Assembly (NCBI GenBank): GCA_030622125.1
Contig: JAUXGM010000001.1
Coordinates: 1-39,897, forward strand
Direction of reading: 5' to 3'
Length of the DNA: 39,897 bases
Source: a bacterium
Lineage (GTDB): Bacteria > AUK180
Shown: positions 16,317 through 25,231 of the stretch, piece after piece
Layout: each line of letters begins with the position of its first letter
Position numbering within the stretch: position 1 is the first letter of the stretch
Position numbers and translations under genes: made by a program
Notes under the pieces: model-generated
Database searches by the model: none
What the model was told of the DNA's origin: nothing
What the model saw: the letters and a program-made list of their open reading frames with translations, nothing else

Positions 16317-18191
16317 ATGAAGTACGAGGAAAAATTTTCAGAAGAAGTTTTAGAAAAGGAAAAGGAACTTGCACATTTTGGAGTAACGGATAGATTCGGT
16401 GCTGTCATTTTATGTGTTGTCGTAACTGTCCTTGGAAATATTCTCAAGGTTTACAATATCCCCTGGATTATTATTGTTATTCCGGCTGGGATGGAGTTGA
16501 TACAAAATATATTTATTATGATCGTCGTCCTGAAGATGAATAAATATCAGAGATGGATGAGGTTTATGTTTCCCGTAATTGATGCTATTGTAATTTCCAT
16601 TGTTATTCCCTACACCGGGGGCTTTGCCTCACCGTTATTCCTGGCGTACTTTCTCGGGATAACGCATAATGGTAACGACCTTGGATTGGGAATGGCTATG
16701 TATGTAGGTCTGATTTCCGTTGTTTTATATATCGGTTCTCTATTTGTTACCGTTAAACTTTCCGATATTCCAATTTCATATTTTAATGAGATACTCAGAC
16801 TCGGATTACTTCTCTATGTTTCTTTTATGGCAGGAACACTCGGTCAGCGTTCTCTCAGTAAAACAAGGGATCTAAGAAAGGCGATGTATGAGGTTGAGAA
16901 TGGTAATTTGGATACAAATGTGGAGGTTAAAGAAAAAAGTGAATTCGGATATCTTTCTCTTAGTTTTAATAAGATGATGGAAAGCTTAAATATCGCTAAA
17001 GATCAGGCAATAGCGATAGCAAATGACAGATTGGATGATGACATATTAAAAAGTGAATTTAAGGGTGATTTTGGAAAAGCATTTACGGAAATGAATGAAA
17101 AACTCATCTTTATCGCTGATATTGCAAAGCAGATCGCCGATGACAATTTAAGTATGATCAATATGGATAAGTTAGATAATGACGGCACATTATCCACTGC
17201 TTTCAGAAAAATGGTTGAACGACTTGTTGTGATCTCTGAATATATGAATTCAATAAAGGCAGGTAAATTGAATCTTGAACTTCCGGAGGAACTAAAAGCA
17301 GGAGATGTAGGAAGTGCACTTTATGGGAACTTAACAAAATTACAAGAGGTCATCGGCAATGTAAAGGAATCGTCAATGAAGATATCGGGTTCTTCCACTC
17401 AGGTATTAGCAGCATCCGAAGAGCTGAATACAGGAGCAACGGAATCTGCCGCCTCTATAGAGGAAACAACATCGACTATTGAAGAATTCTCAACTACATC
17501 AAGACAAATTATGGAAAATTCCAATATTGTTTCAAGTTATGCGGAGGATACCCTAAATAACGGACTTACACTGGAAGAAAAGGTTGGTGATCTTATCGGA
17601 AGTATGAATGAGATCAAACAATCAAGTGTAAGTACTACCGATAGGATTATGAAACTTGGAGACCAATCAAAGGAGATCGCAGATATATTAAGCATTATAG
17701 AGGATTTTTCGGTTCAAACCAAACTACTTGCTTTAAATGCAAGTATTGAGGCAGTAGGTGCCGGGGAAGCCGGAAAAAGATTTGGCGTGGTAGCCGAAGA
17801 GATAAAAAATCTTGCCGGATCCGTAGGTGATTCTACCAAGAGGATCAATGAAATAATCGGTAATATCAAAACATCTATTGAAGAATCCGTTATTTCAAGT
17901 GAATCACAGATAAAAGATGTAAATTCAGGTGTAGATAAATTAAGTGAAGTAAAATCATTTACCTCAAAATTAAAAGGGGTTATGGAAAAAACAACGGATG
18001 CTTCCAAACAAATCAAACTTTCCACAATGCAGCAAAAAACAGCAGGTGATCAATTACTTGGAGCGATGAAGGATATATCAAGTGTAGCAAATCAAACGGC
18101 AACATCAACCAAAGAATTGGTTTCATTGGTTGAAAATTTGAATACTATCTCTGAAATAATGAAGGAAATGTCGGATTTTTTTGAACTCTGA
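16317..18191 (+). CDS. Methyl-accepting chemotaxis protein, membrane-embedded sensor
   Basis: A 624-residue receptor. Residues ~27-175 hold about six hydrophobic segments with only short loops and no periplasmic ligand domain, so the stimulus is probably sensed in or at the membrane. HAMP-like segments follow (EVENGNLDTNVEVKEKSEFG and a second near residue 250-330), then a coiled-coil MCP domain. Candidate methylation pairs lie at ATESAASIEETTSTIEEF (~374-391). The hairpin tip reads VQTKLLALNASIEAVGAGEA (~466-485): the Asn of the usual QTNLLALNA is Lys, and the near-invariant Arg of EAARAGE is Gly. The frame is open from a TTG at 16272, but that lies in the promoter; ATG 16317 has GGAGG 4 nt upstream. 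First gene of the che operon. Confidence 0.93.
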   Translation: MKYEEKFSEEVLEKEKELAHFGVTDRFGAVILCVVVTVLGNILKVYNIPWIIIVIPAGMELIQNIFIMIVVLKMNKYQRWMRFMFPVIDAIVISIVIPYTGGFASPLFLAYFLGITHNGNDLGLGMAMYVGLISVVLYIGSLFVTVKLSDIPISYFNEILRLGLLLYVSFMAGTLGQRSLSKTRDLRKAMYEVENGNLDTNVEVKEKSEFGYLSLSFNKMMESLNIAKDQAIAIANDRLDDDILKSEFKGDFGKAFTEMNEKLIFIADIAKQIADDNLSMINMDKLDNDGTLSTAFRKMVERLVVISEYMNSIKAGKLNLELPEELKAGDVGSALYGNLTKLQEVIGNVKESSMKISGSSTQVLAASEELNTGATESAASIEETTSTIEEFSTTSRQIMENSNIVSSYAEDTLNNGLTLEEKVGDLIGSMNEIKQSSVSTTDRIMKLGDQSKEIADILSIIEDFSVQTKLLALNASIEAVGAGEAGKRFGVVAEEIKNLAGSVGDSTKRINEIIGNIKTSIEESVISSESQIKDVNSGVDKLSEVKSFTSKLKGVMEKTTDASKQIKLSTMQQKTAGDQLLGAMKDISSVANQTATSTKELVSLVENLNTISEIMKEMSDFFEL

Positions 18192-18196
18192 TCTTT

Positions 18197-20281
18197 ATGG
18201 AAGACAAACTCTCAAAAAAACAACTCATTGGCTTTTTTAAGCAGGAATTTGATGACAGAACGACATTGATAACTAATGCTTTATTGGATATTGGTGAAAA
18301 AAATATGGGAGAAAAAGCCAAGATCATACTTCGAGAACTTCATGGATTAAAAGGTTCGTCAAAAATGGTCGGACTCACTAATATTTCAGAAGCAGTTCAT
18401 AAATGCGAAGATCTCTATAAAGATATTTCAAATGAATTAGTAAAATTTGACGATGAAATACTAAATATTTCCCTTTTACTAATTGACAGTATCGGAGAAG
18501 ATCTCTACAAACAGATAAATGAGGAGAGCCAACCGAGAAATTATAAGGATATAGAAAATGAGATTGACAAACTTAGAAAAACCGAGGAGAAGGCAAAACA
18601 AAAACAAAAAGAAATAAAAGTAGCCAAACCAAAGTCAAAAATAGAGACAAAAAATGTAATTTATGAAGAGGCAAACATCAGTGTTCCAATTAGAAAGATC
18701 AATGGTCTCATTGATTCATTCGGACAGATCTTACTTAGAGATAATTTTTTAGAAAATATTAATAGACGACTAAAGTTTTTAAAAAATATTATGATCAGTG
18801 AAAATATAAAGGGCAAACCTATTAAGGATCTCAGGGAAACAATAAAATTGTTGAGCTATGAAGTACAAGCCGGTTACTATTTTTCCAAAGAATTAAAACA
18901 GGATATTCTTTCGCTAAAAATGATTCCGGTGAAAAAACTTACATCAAAATTTCCAAGAATGGTCTATGATATCTCTAAAGAACTTGGTAAAAAAATTAGT
19001 TTTGATATCGTTGGAAATGATGCGGAGATTGAAGCGGAAACCTTTAATAAATTACAGGATCCTCTAATGCACCTTATTAGAAATTCCATTGATCATGGTA
19101 TAGAACCACCGGAAGAAAGAAAGAAAAAGAATAAGCCTGAGATCGGGATTATTCATCTTTCATTTGAACAAACATCTGAAAATACCATTATAAAAGCTCA
19201 GGATGATGGTCGGGGACTTTCAAAAGCAAAGATATTGGAAAAAGCAATTCAAAATAAATTCATAACAAAAAAGGCAGCGGAAAAGCTTCCGGATTCCGAT
19301 ATTTACAAGTATATTTTTACAATGGGTTTCTCCACAAAGAAAAAAACAAGTGAAATTTCCGGCAGAGGGATTGGAATGGATGTCGTTAAAAAAATAATTG
19401 TCGATGATCTAAAAGGAAAAATAGAAATAGATAGTCAACCTGAGCAAGGATTAACTTTTATACTTTCCATACCGTTAACATTGTCAATAATGAATATCCT
19501 TCTTTTCAGCGGAATAAATGATCTTTTTGGAATTCCGATTGATTATGTAAAAGGCATATTTCATAGATCAAAGATCGCAGTAAAAAGTATGAAAAAAAGA
19601 ACATTTATTGAATTTCAAGGCAGCATAATTCCTCTCTATTCCTTTTCAAATATCATGGGTGAAAAAAATAAGGGCAATGAAAATTTTATTATTGTTGGTG
19701 AATATAATTTCATAAGATTTGCTATTGCTGTGGAAGATATATTTGAAAAGGTGTCCTCTGTAATAAAAAAATTGCATGAACCACTTAAAGATAATAAAAT
19801 TTATTTAGGAGCTATTATTCTCGGAAACGGTAAACTAACACCGATATTAAATCCGGAATATTTCACCGTTTATGAAGAAAGTGAAGTCGTTAATTTAGTA
19901 AATAAGGCGAAGAAAACAGCTATTACATATCATCTTCTTGTTGTTGACGACTCAATGATGACAAGAACGGTAGAAAAAAATATGTTGGAAGAATTGGGAT
20001 ATAAGGTTGATGAGGCGGAGGATGGAAAGAAAGCACTTGAAAAAGCACTTAATGGGCATTATGATCTAATATTTTCCGATATTCAAATGCCGAATATGGA
20101 TGGAATAGAACTTTTGGAAGCTATGCGACAGCGGAAAAAATTGAGGCATATACCGTTTATATTTGTATCAACATTAAGTGAAGATACTATTAATCTCCCA
20201 AAGGATTTCTATCAGGGATTTGTGAAAAAAAGAAATTTTACCTCCAAAAATATTGATTCTGTAATAAAGGAGATCTTATGA
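18197..20281 (+). CDS. cheA: Chemotaxis histidine kinase CheA with fused C-terminal receiver
   Basis: A 694-residue CheA. It has a P1/Hpt domain with the phospho-accepting His49 in RELHGLKGSSKMVG, a charged linker (~110-155) with no recognisable P2, and P3 dimerisation (~160-245). The P4 ATPase has LIRNSIDHGIEPPEERKK, QDDGRGLS and GFSTKKKTSEISGRGIGMDV. A P5 CheW-like domain (~430-560) follows, then an added receiver domain (~578-694) with VVDDS, phospho-acceptor Asp628 in FSDIQMPN, and VSTL. CheA-REC hybrids are common in systems that do not follow the E. coli layout. It starts 5 nt after the mcp stop and overlaps cheB by 4 nt. Confidence 0.95.
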   Translation: MEDKLSKKQLIGFFKQEFDDRTTLITNALLDIGEKNMGEKAKIILRELHGLKGSSKMVGLTNISEAVHKCEDLYKDISNELVKFDDEILNISLLLIDSIGEDLYKQINEESQPRNYKDIENEIDKLRKTEEKAKQKQKEIKVAKPKSKIETKNVIYEEANISVPIRKINGLIDSFGQILLRDNFLENINRRLKFLKNIMISENIKGKPIKDLRETIKLLSYEVQAGYYFSKELKQDILSLKMIPVKKLTSKFPRMVYDISKELGKKISFDIVGNDAEIEAETFNKLQDPLMHLIRNSIDHGIEPPEERKKKNKPEIGIIHLSFEQTSENTIIKAQDDGRGLSKAKILEKAIQNKFITKKAAEKLPDSDIYKYIFTMGFSTKKKTSEISGRGIGMDVVKKIIVDDLKGKIEIDSQPEQGLTFILSIPLTLSIMNILLFSGINDLFGIPIDYVKGIFHRSKIAVKSMKKRTFIEFQGSIIPLYSFSNIMGEKNKGNENFIIVGEYNFIRFAIAVEDIFEKVSSVIKKLHEPLKDNKIYLGAIILGNGKLTPILNPEYFTVYEESEVVNLVNKAKKTAITYHLLVVDDSMMTRTVEKNMLEELGYKVDEAEDGKKALEKALNGHYDLIFSDIQMPNMDGIELLEAMRQRKKLRHIPFIFVSTLSEDTINLPKDFYQGFVKKRNFTSKNIDSVIKEIL

Positions 20282-21279
20282 TCAGGGTATTGATCGTTGA
20301 TGATTCTATCGTGGTAAGAAAAACACTTAGAGAAATTTTTTTAGAAAAAAATGATATAGAGGTTGTTGCGGAAGCAGTAAATGGAAATGAAGCATTTTAT
20401 TTCGGTAAAAAGTTTACACCCGATATAATAACAATGGATATTCACATGCCCGGTGGGAACGGACTCGTAGCAATCGAAAAAATAATGGCGGAAAATCCGA
20501 CACCGATACTGATATTATCATCTTCAACCGGGCTTGAAGATGATGTTTCCATTTTCCAATTATTAAAGTATGGTGTCGTAGATATTTTTGAAAAACCCGA
20601 TATTACCGAATGGGATAAAAAACCTGCTTTGAAAGAAAGATTTTTCAATAAAATATATGAACTTTCCTCACTTAAAAAGAAGTTAAAAAAGAAAATTAAA
20701 AGGAAAAAGAAATTTGAGCCTGATAATATAGATATTGTCAGTATAGTTTCATCGACAGGCGGACCCAAGATATTAAAAGAAATTATGGAAAATATTAGTA
20801 AAAATGTTAGACTACCTATTGTTTGTGTTCAACATATATCGCAAGGATTTGTACCCGGACTTGTAAGTTGGCTCAATAGTTTTTCTAACCTACCCGCAAA
20901 AATCGCACAAAACGGCGAAAAATTAGTCGGAGGAACAATTTATTTTGCACCTGCTGATTTCCATATTGAGGTATCAAAAAATAGAAGGATATTATTAAAT
21001 AAGAAACCGACAATATTCGGACTTAGACCGGCTGGGGATTATCTATTAAGTTCGATGGAGAGTTTTAATGAAAAAGCATTGGGAATAATTCTAACAGGAA
21101 TGGGTTCCGACGGGACAAAGGGGTTAAAGAAAATGTATATTGCGGGTGGATATACAATTGTTCAAGATGAAGATACCTCCATTGTATGGGGAATGCCTAA
21201 AAGTGCATTGGATGCAGGGTGTGTAGATGAGGTATTAAATACAAAAGAGATCATTGAGAGATTAAATAAACTTGTATGA
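20278..21279 (+). CDS. cheB: Chemotaxis protein-glutamate methylesterase CheB
   Basis: A 333-residue CheB that demethylates or deamidates the receptor. The N-terminal receiver has VDDS and Asp54 in TMDIHMPGGNG. A Lys-rich linker (~130-147) precedes the esterase domain with the catalytic triad Ser159 (SSTGGP), His186 (VQHISQG) and Asp278 (GMGSDGTKG). FAPADFHIEV is also typical. Overlaps of 4 nt with cheA and cheR imply coupled translation. Confidence 0.96.
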   Translation: MIRVLIVDDSIVVRKTLREIFLEKNDIEVVAEAVNGNEAFYFGKKFTPDIITMDIHMPGGNGLVAIEKIMAENPTPILILSSSTGLEDDVSIFQLLKYGVVDIFEKPDITEWDKKPALKERFFNKIYELSSLKKKLKKKIKRKKKFEPDNIDIVSIVSSTGGPKILKEIMENISKNVRLPIVCVQHISQGFVPGLVSWLNSFSNLPAKIAQNGEKLVGGTIYFAPADFHIEVSKNRRILLNKKPTIFGLRPAGDYLLSSMESFNEKALGIILTGMGSDGTKGLKKMYIAGGYTIVQDEDTSIVWGMPKSALDAGCVDEVLNTKEIIERLNKLV

Positions 21280-22658
21280 ATTATTATAATGATATTAAGA
21301 CTTACACGGAAAATAATTTCGGTATAAATCTAAGCAATGAAAAAATTGATTTTATAACAAATATCTTAAAAAGGAAATATAATACCACAAATGATGGTAT
21401 TTTACAGACGCTGTTTAGCGACAAAAGGGTATATGATGAATTTATTACCCGCCTAACGGTTCCCGAAACATATTTTTTTAGAAATCAAGAACATATATTG
21501 ATCTTAATGGATATTCTCAAAAGTGATTTTAAAAATAGAAGGGATCTGATCTTTCTTTCAGCAGGATGCTCAACCGGAGAAGAACCTTATACCATTGCGA
21601 TTTTATTAAAAGAATATTTTCCTGAAATGTATGAAAACTCAATGATCTTCGGAATAGATTTAAATAATGAATCAATTGAAACAGCAAAATTTGGAATTTA
21701 CGGACAATCCTCATTTAGAAATGAGATGATGGGACTGAAAAATAAATATTTTTCATCTGTATCGCCTTATGAATACAAGATCAATAAAGAAGTGCAAAAA
21801 AAGGTAATTTTTTCACAGGGAAACATTATAAATTATGATTACAAAAAAATGGCTACAAAATTTGATGTAATATTTTGTAGAAATGTTTTTATCTATTTTA
21901 GTAAGGAAAAGATACTTAGAGTCTTAAAATATTTTTATGACCGGATGCATGATAAAAGCTATCTGTTCGTCGGACATTCCGAGATGATAAATCAGATAAC
22001 AAATATTTTTCAGCCAATGCTTTTAAGAAATAGTTTCGTTTTTCAAAAAGCAGTAGAGAACATTAAAGAAGAACAAGAGTTACTAATTACTAATAAAAAA
22101 TTTATTAAATCCATTCGAAAACAGAAGGCAGAAGAAATATTTATAGATGAGAATGAAAACAAATTAAAAGAGATCAGACAATGTATAGCAATAGAAAACT
22201 ATGAAGGAGCAAGAAAATTATTAACCGTTTATTTAAAAGAAATACCGAACACAATAAAGGGAAAAATATTAGAAGCAACCATTCTATTTTATGAAAAAAA
22301 GTATGATCCGGCAATTCAAATTTTGGATAAATTAGAGAAAAGAACAGGACCGTTATTTTATATTTACTTTATAAAGGGCTTAATTTACAGTGAATCAAAT
22401 AATTTCTCACTTGGTATAAAAAATTTTGAGAAGGCAATTACAATAAATAGTAAAAGTTTAATATCTCATTTTTTATTGGCTTTTATGTGCGAACAAAAGC
22501 GATATTATAAAAGTGCAATAAAATATTACAAAAAAATAGTAAATGATAATAATTTAAAAATTGACCCGAAAATTCAAGAAATAGTATCAAGTCTAAGCGA
22601 AAAACAATTAAAAGATTTGGCTAAACAAAAGGTTAATTCTTTTAGTAAAAAGGAGTAA
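21276..22658 (+). CDS. cheR: Chemotaxis methyltransferase CheR with C-terminal TPR repeats
   Basis: A 460-residue protein. The N-terminal ~270 residues are a CheR SAM-dependent methyltransferase: VPETYFFRNQEH, SAM loop SAGCSTGEEPYTIA (~95-108), then DVIFCRNVFIYF and LFVGHSE. The remaining ~190 residues contain tetratricopeptide-like helices (ENYEGARKLL, KKYDPAIQILDKLE, NNFSLGIKNFEKAITIN, RYYKSAIKYYKKIV). TPR-CheR proteins are usually tethered to signalling partners through the repeats. It overlaps cheB by 4 nt, and cheY follows 4 nt after its stop. Confidence 0.93.
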   Translation: MNYYNDIKTYTENNFGINLSNEKIDFITNILKRKYNTTNDGILQTLFSDKRVYDEFITRLTVPETYFFRNQEHILILMDILKSDFKNRRDLIFLSAGCSTGEEPYTIAILLKEYFPEMYENSMIFGIDLNNESIETAKFGIYGQSSFRNEMMGLKNKYFSSVSPYEYKINKEVQKKVIFSQGNIINYDYKKMATKFDVIFCRNVFIYFSKEKILRVLKYFYDRMHDKSYLFVGHSEMINQITNIFQPMLLRNSFVFQKAVENIKEEQELLITNKKFIKSIRKQKAEEIFIDENENKLKEIRQCIAIENYEGARKLLTVYLKEIPNTIKGKILEATILFYEKKYDPAIQILDKLEKRTGPLFYIYFIKGLIYSESNNFSLGIKNFEKAITINSKSLISHFLLAFMCEQKRYYKSAIKYYKKIVNDNNLKIDPKIQEIVSSLSEKQLKDLAKQKVNSFSKKE

Positions 22659-22662
22659 AAAA

Positions 22663-23037
22663 ATGAATGTACTTTATGTAGAAGACAGTTCAACTCTCGT
22701 TAATATGGTAAAATTTTATCTTGAGCAGAAGGGAATGAAATGCTTCACAGCTGATAATGTTGATGACGCTTTAAAAATATTAAAAAACGAAAAAATTGAT
22801 TTTATCCTTGCAGACATTATTTTAAGAGGAGCATTTAAAACCGGTTATATATTGGTAAGGGAAATAAAAAAGGATCCGGAACTAAAAAATATACCTGTCC
22901 TTTTGACCTCAACCAGACCGGCGAAATCAGCATCTATTACAGCAGAGAAGATCGGAGCAAACGGTTTTATTGAAAAACCCTTTGAAATGGAATATCTATA
23001 TAAAAAAATCGTAGAGCTAACAAATGAAAGTTCTTAA
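22663..23037 (+). CDS. Single-domain response regulator (CheY-like)
   Basis: A 124-residue stand-alone receiver. It has the acidic pair in YVEDSS, the phospho-acceptor Asp in FILADIIL near residue 51, Thr in LLTSTRP and the switch Lys in FIEKPF. No output domain is present, so it probably acts by protein contact or as a phosphate sink for CheA. AAAGGAG lies about 7 nt before the ATG. The end overlaps the next CheW-like gene by 14 nt. Confidence 0.9.
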   Translation: MNVLYVEDSSTLVNMVKFYLEQKGMKCFTADNVDDALKILKNEKIDFILADIILRGAFKTGYILVREIKKDPELKNIPVLLTSTRPAKSASITAEKIGANGFIEKPFEMEYLYKKIVELTNESS

Positions 23038-23470
23038 ATGTTTTATAGGTATAACCCCTTTGGGGATCAAAATAAATGAGATAGAAGAAATAATTGAAAC
23101 TGTATTATATAATGAATTTGCCGGACAGAGTAAATATACAATCGGTTTTATAAATTACAGAGGCAGAGAGGTACAATTATTGAACTTAGCAAAGATATTA
23201 AAATCAAAATACAAAGCAGATTATGAAGACCAATTTATTCTCGTATTAAAGGATAAACCGTTCGGTTTAGTTGTGGATATTATTGAAAATATAGATGAAA
23301 TTGAAATAAAAAATTTGGTAGATCCGGAATTAACATTTCCAAACTATGATTTTATAGATAAGGTTTTTATAAAAAATAATTTCCCTATCTACGAAACCGA
23401 TAAGATCGTAGGTAGATTAGGTAATAAAGATGAAAAAAAAAGAAGAAAAACTAAAAAAAAGAACAGCTAA
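23024..23470 (+). CDS. cheW: CheW-like adaptor 1
   Basis: A 148-residue CheW-fold protein expected to link the receptor to CheA. Family features are the first strand KCFIGITPLGIKINEIEEII, the IGFINYRGREVQLLNLAKIL block (usually GxxNxRGxxxPVxDL), and FGLVVDIIENIDEIEI. The C-terminus is a Lys/Arg-rich tail over an A-rich stretch (23427-23462), where it overlaps the next CheW-like gene by 41 nt in another frame. Divergent but recognisable. Confidence 0.8.
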   Translation: MKVLKCFIGITPLGIKINEIEEIIETVLYNEFAGQSKYTIGFINYRGREVQLLNLAKILKSKYKADYEDQFILVLKDKPFGLVVDIIENIDEIEIKNLVDPELTFPNYDFIDKVFIKNNFPIYETDKIVGRLGNKDEKKRRKTKKKNS

Positions 23471-23912
23471 AATTGCAAAGGTAAGCGAGAAAAAAGTTGT
23501 CGATTTGAAAAGGTATTTGTCTTTTTATATCGGTGAAAAACAATTTGCCGTTTCAGACGAAGAAACAAGTATCATCACACAAAATACGGAGATAAGAATC
23601 CTTTCTAAATTACAACCGCCTCTTATCGGAATAGTGAATTTTAAAGGTACGATCTATAGTGTTATCGATCTCAATCTATTATTTGGCAAGAAGATAGATT
23701 CTAATGTAAAGAATCTAATATTTTTAAAAAATTATTATCTTGCCCTTTCATTCACACAAATTGATGATATGGTTAAAATACCATTAAAAACAATTAAGTC
23801 CATTGCAAATTCCGATATTGAATTTGTTAATTCATTCTTTGTTAGTAAAAATAAAGATGTTTACATTATAGATGTTAAAGAGTTTTATGAAACATATTTT
23901 AGTAGTAGATGA
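23430..23912 (+). CDS. cheW: CheW-like adaptor 2
   Basis: A second CheW-fold protein, 160 residues. After a basic N-terminal ~26 residues come RYLSFYIGEKQFAVSDEET, PPLIGIVNFKGTIYSVIDLNLLFG and a second sub-barrel (YYLALSFTQIDDMVKIPLKTI). The start ATG lies within the 3' end of the first CheW gene (41-nt overlap), just before an A9 run. The two frames differ by +1, so a slippage product joining both domains is conceivable. With the P5 domain of CheA, three CheW-type domains would serve a single receptor. Confidence 0.8.
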   Translation: MKKKEEKLKKRTAKIAKVSEKKVVDLKRYLSFYIGEKQFAVSDEETSIITQNTEIRILSKLQPPLIGIVNFKGTIYSVIDLNLLFGKKIDSNVKNLIFLKNYYLALSFTQIDDMVKIPLKTIKSIANSDIEFVNSFFVSKNKDVYIIDVKEFYETYFSSR

Positions 23913-24930
23913 TTCCCTTGTTATTAGAGAAACCCTAAAAAAATTTTTTGAAAGTAATAATTATAAGGTTTCGACGGTAGAAGATGGGCATACATTTTAT
24001 AATTTTATTGAAAGCAACATTCCAGATATAATAATACTGGACAAAATGCTTCCGGATGATGATGGTTTTAACATACTTTATAAAATGAAACTAAATGCTA
24101 AATATAATTCCATACCCGTTATTATGTTTACCACCCAGGACCAATATGAAAATGAAATCACAGGATTAAAACTCGGAGCTGAGTGTTTTCTTTCAAAAGA
24201 TATAAAATTGGAAGAATTAAAACTTTGGGTAGACAGATTGATTGCAAAACAGGAAAAAATTGTATCTACAAAAAATAACCTAAAAAAATTATCATTAGAG
24301 ATCGAGAAAAAAGAAAGTTTACTTTATGAAAAAGCAATTGAGCTTAAAAAGACAAATGAAAAATTAATAAAACTTAGTTATGATTTAATAATGGTTCTTC
24401 TTAAAACAATTGAAGTAAAAGATGTTTATACAAAAAATCATTCTGAAAATGTTTCTAATCTTTCTCTTATAATTGCTTCTTATATTGGTTTTACTCCGAA
24501 GAAATTAAATGATGTAAAGATTGCCGGTTACCTTCACGATATCGGCAAAATAGGTATTAGCGAGACCATTCTTAATTACCCGAATAAATTAGATACTCAA
24601 AGTCGAAGGATTATTGAAAATCATCCGATATTAGGAGCTGATATAATCAAGTCGGTTGATTCTTTATCACATTTAGCAAGTTTTGTAAGACAACATCACG
24701 AAAATTTCGATGGGTCTGGTTATCCTGACAAATTGATAGGTGAAGAAATTTCCATAGAAGGCAGGATACTTAGAATAGCTGATTTTTTTGATGCTCTTTC
24801 AACTGATAGGGTTTATAGACCCGCATACTCGGTAGAAGAGACATTGAATATGATGAAAGGAAAAAAGGGCATCTATTTTGATCCTGAAATACTTGAAACA
24901 TTTTTTAAAATCATTCAAAAGGGAAGTTGA
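23887..24930 (+). CDS. Response regulator with HD-GYP domain (predicted c-di-GMP phosphodiesterase)
   Basis: A 347-residue receiver plus HD-GYP protein. The receiver (residues 1-120) has VVDDS and Asp in IILDKMLPDDDG. A coiled-coil linker (~125-165) leads to the HD-GYP domain with YTKNHSENV, YLHDIGKIG, IIENHPILGADII, QHHENFDGSGYPDKLIGEEI and RILRIADFFDALS. The GYP motif and all metal-ligand His/Asp residues are there, so hydrolysis of cyclic di-GMP is expected. The frame is open from ATG 23872; ATG 23887 (MKHILVVDDS) is the normal receiver start and has AAAGAG upstream. Last gene of the operon, so chemosensory input probably controls c-di-GMP. Confidence 0.93.
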   Translation: MKHILVVDDSLVIRETLKKFFESNNYKVSTVEDGHTFYNFIESNIPDIIILDKMLPDDDGFNILYKMKLNAKYNSIPVIMFTTQDQYENEITGLKLGAECFLSKDIKLEELKLWVDRLIAKQEKIVSTKNNLKKLSLEIEKKESLLYEKAIELKKTNEKLIKLSYDLIMVLLKTIEVKDVYTKNHSENVSNLSLIIASYIGFTPKKLNDVKIAGYLHDIGKIGISETILNYPNKLDTQSRRIIENHPILGADIIKSVDSLSHLASFVRQHHENFDGSGYPDKLIGEEISIEGRILRIADFFDALSTDRVYRPAYSVEETLNMMKGKKGIYFDPEILETFFKIIQKGS

Positions 24931-25231
24931 ATAAGGAAATACCGAAAAACAGAGGTTGGAGGTTAGAGGTTAGTGAAGAATACCAGAGAATAAGAAAATA
25001 AGTTAATAAGGAAATAAAATTTAGGATTTTGGGTTTGGGTTTTTCTGTCACTATTCACTTTTCACTATTCATTTTTCACTTGTTTTTTTGGTGTGTCCCG
25101 GACTCTTCCTTAGATAACAATATACCACCCGAGAACAATATAGACAAGGCAATAAGGAAATACGGGAAATGGGTGTATAAGTAAATGAGTTGATGGGTTG
25201 ATAAGGAAAGAAGATTTGAAATATGTGATTA
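24931..25231. repeat. Intergenic repeat mosaic between HD-GYP gene and rsmE
   Basis: A 301-bp gap between convergent genes without a credible gene. It holds an AATAAGGAAATAC box at 24930 and again near 25013 (variant), and GGTTAGA-type heptads at 24953-24973. CACTATT-type heptads (CACTATT, CACTTTT, CACTATT) lie at 25049-25080. One copy of the dispersed unit (TGTGTCCCGGACTC...AAGGCAATAAGGAAATA) at 25092-25162 matches those at 13.9-14.4 kb. The left hairpin arm GGGACATACCTC is absent here. A short open frame over it is the translated repeat. Confidence 0.75.
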
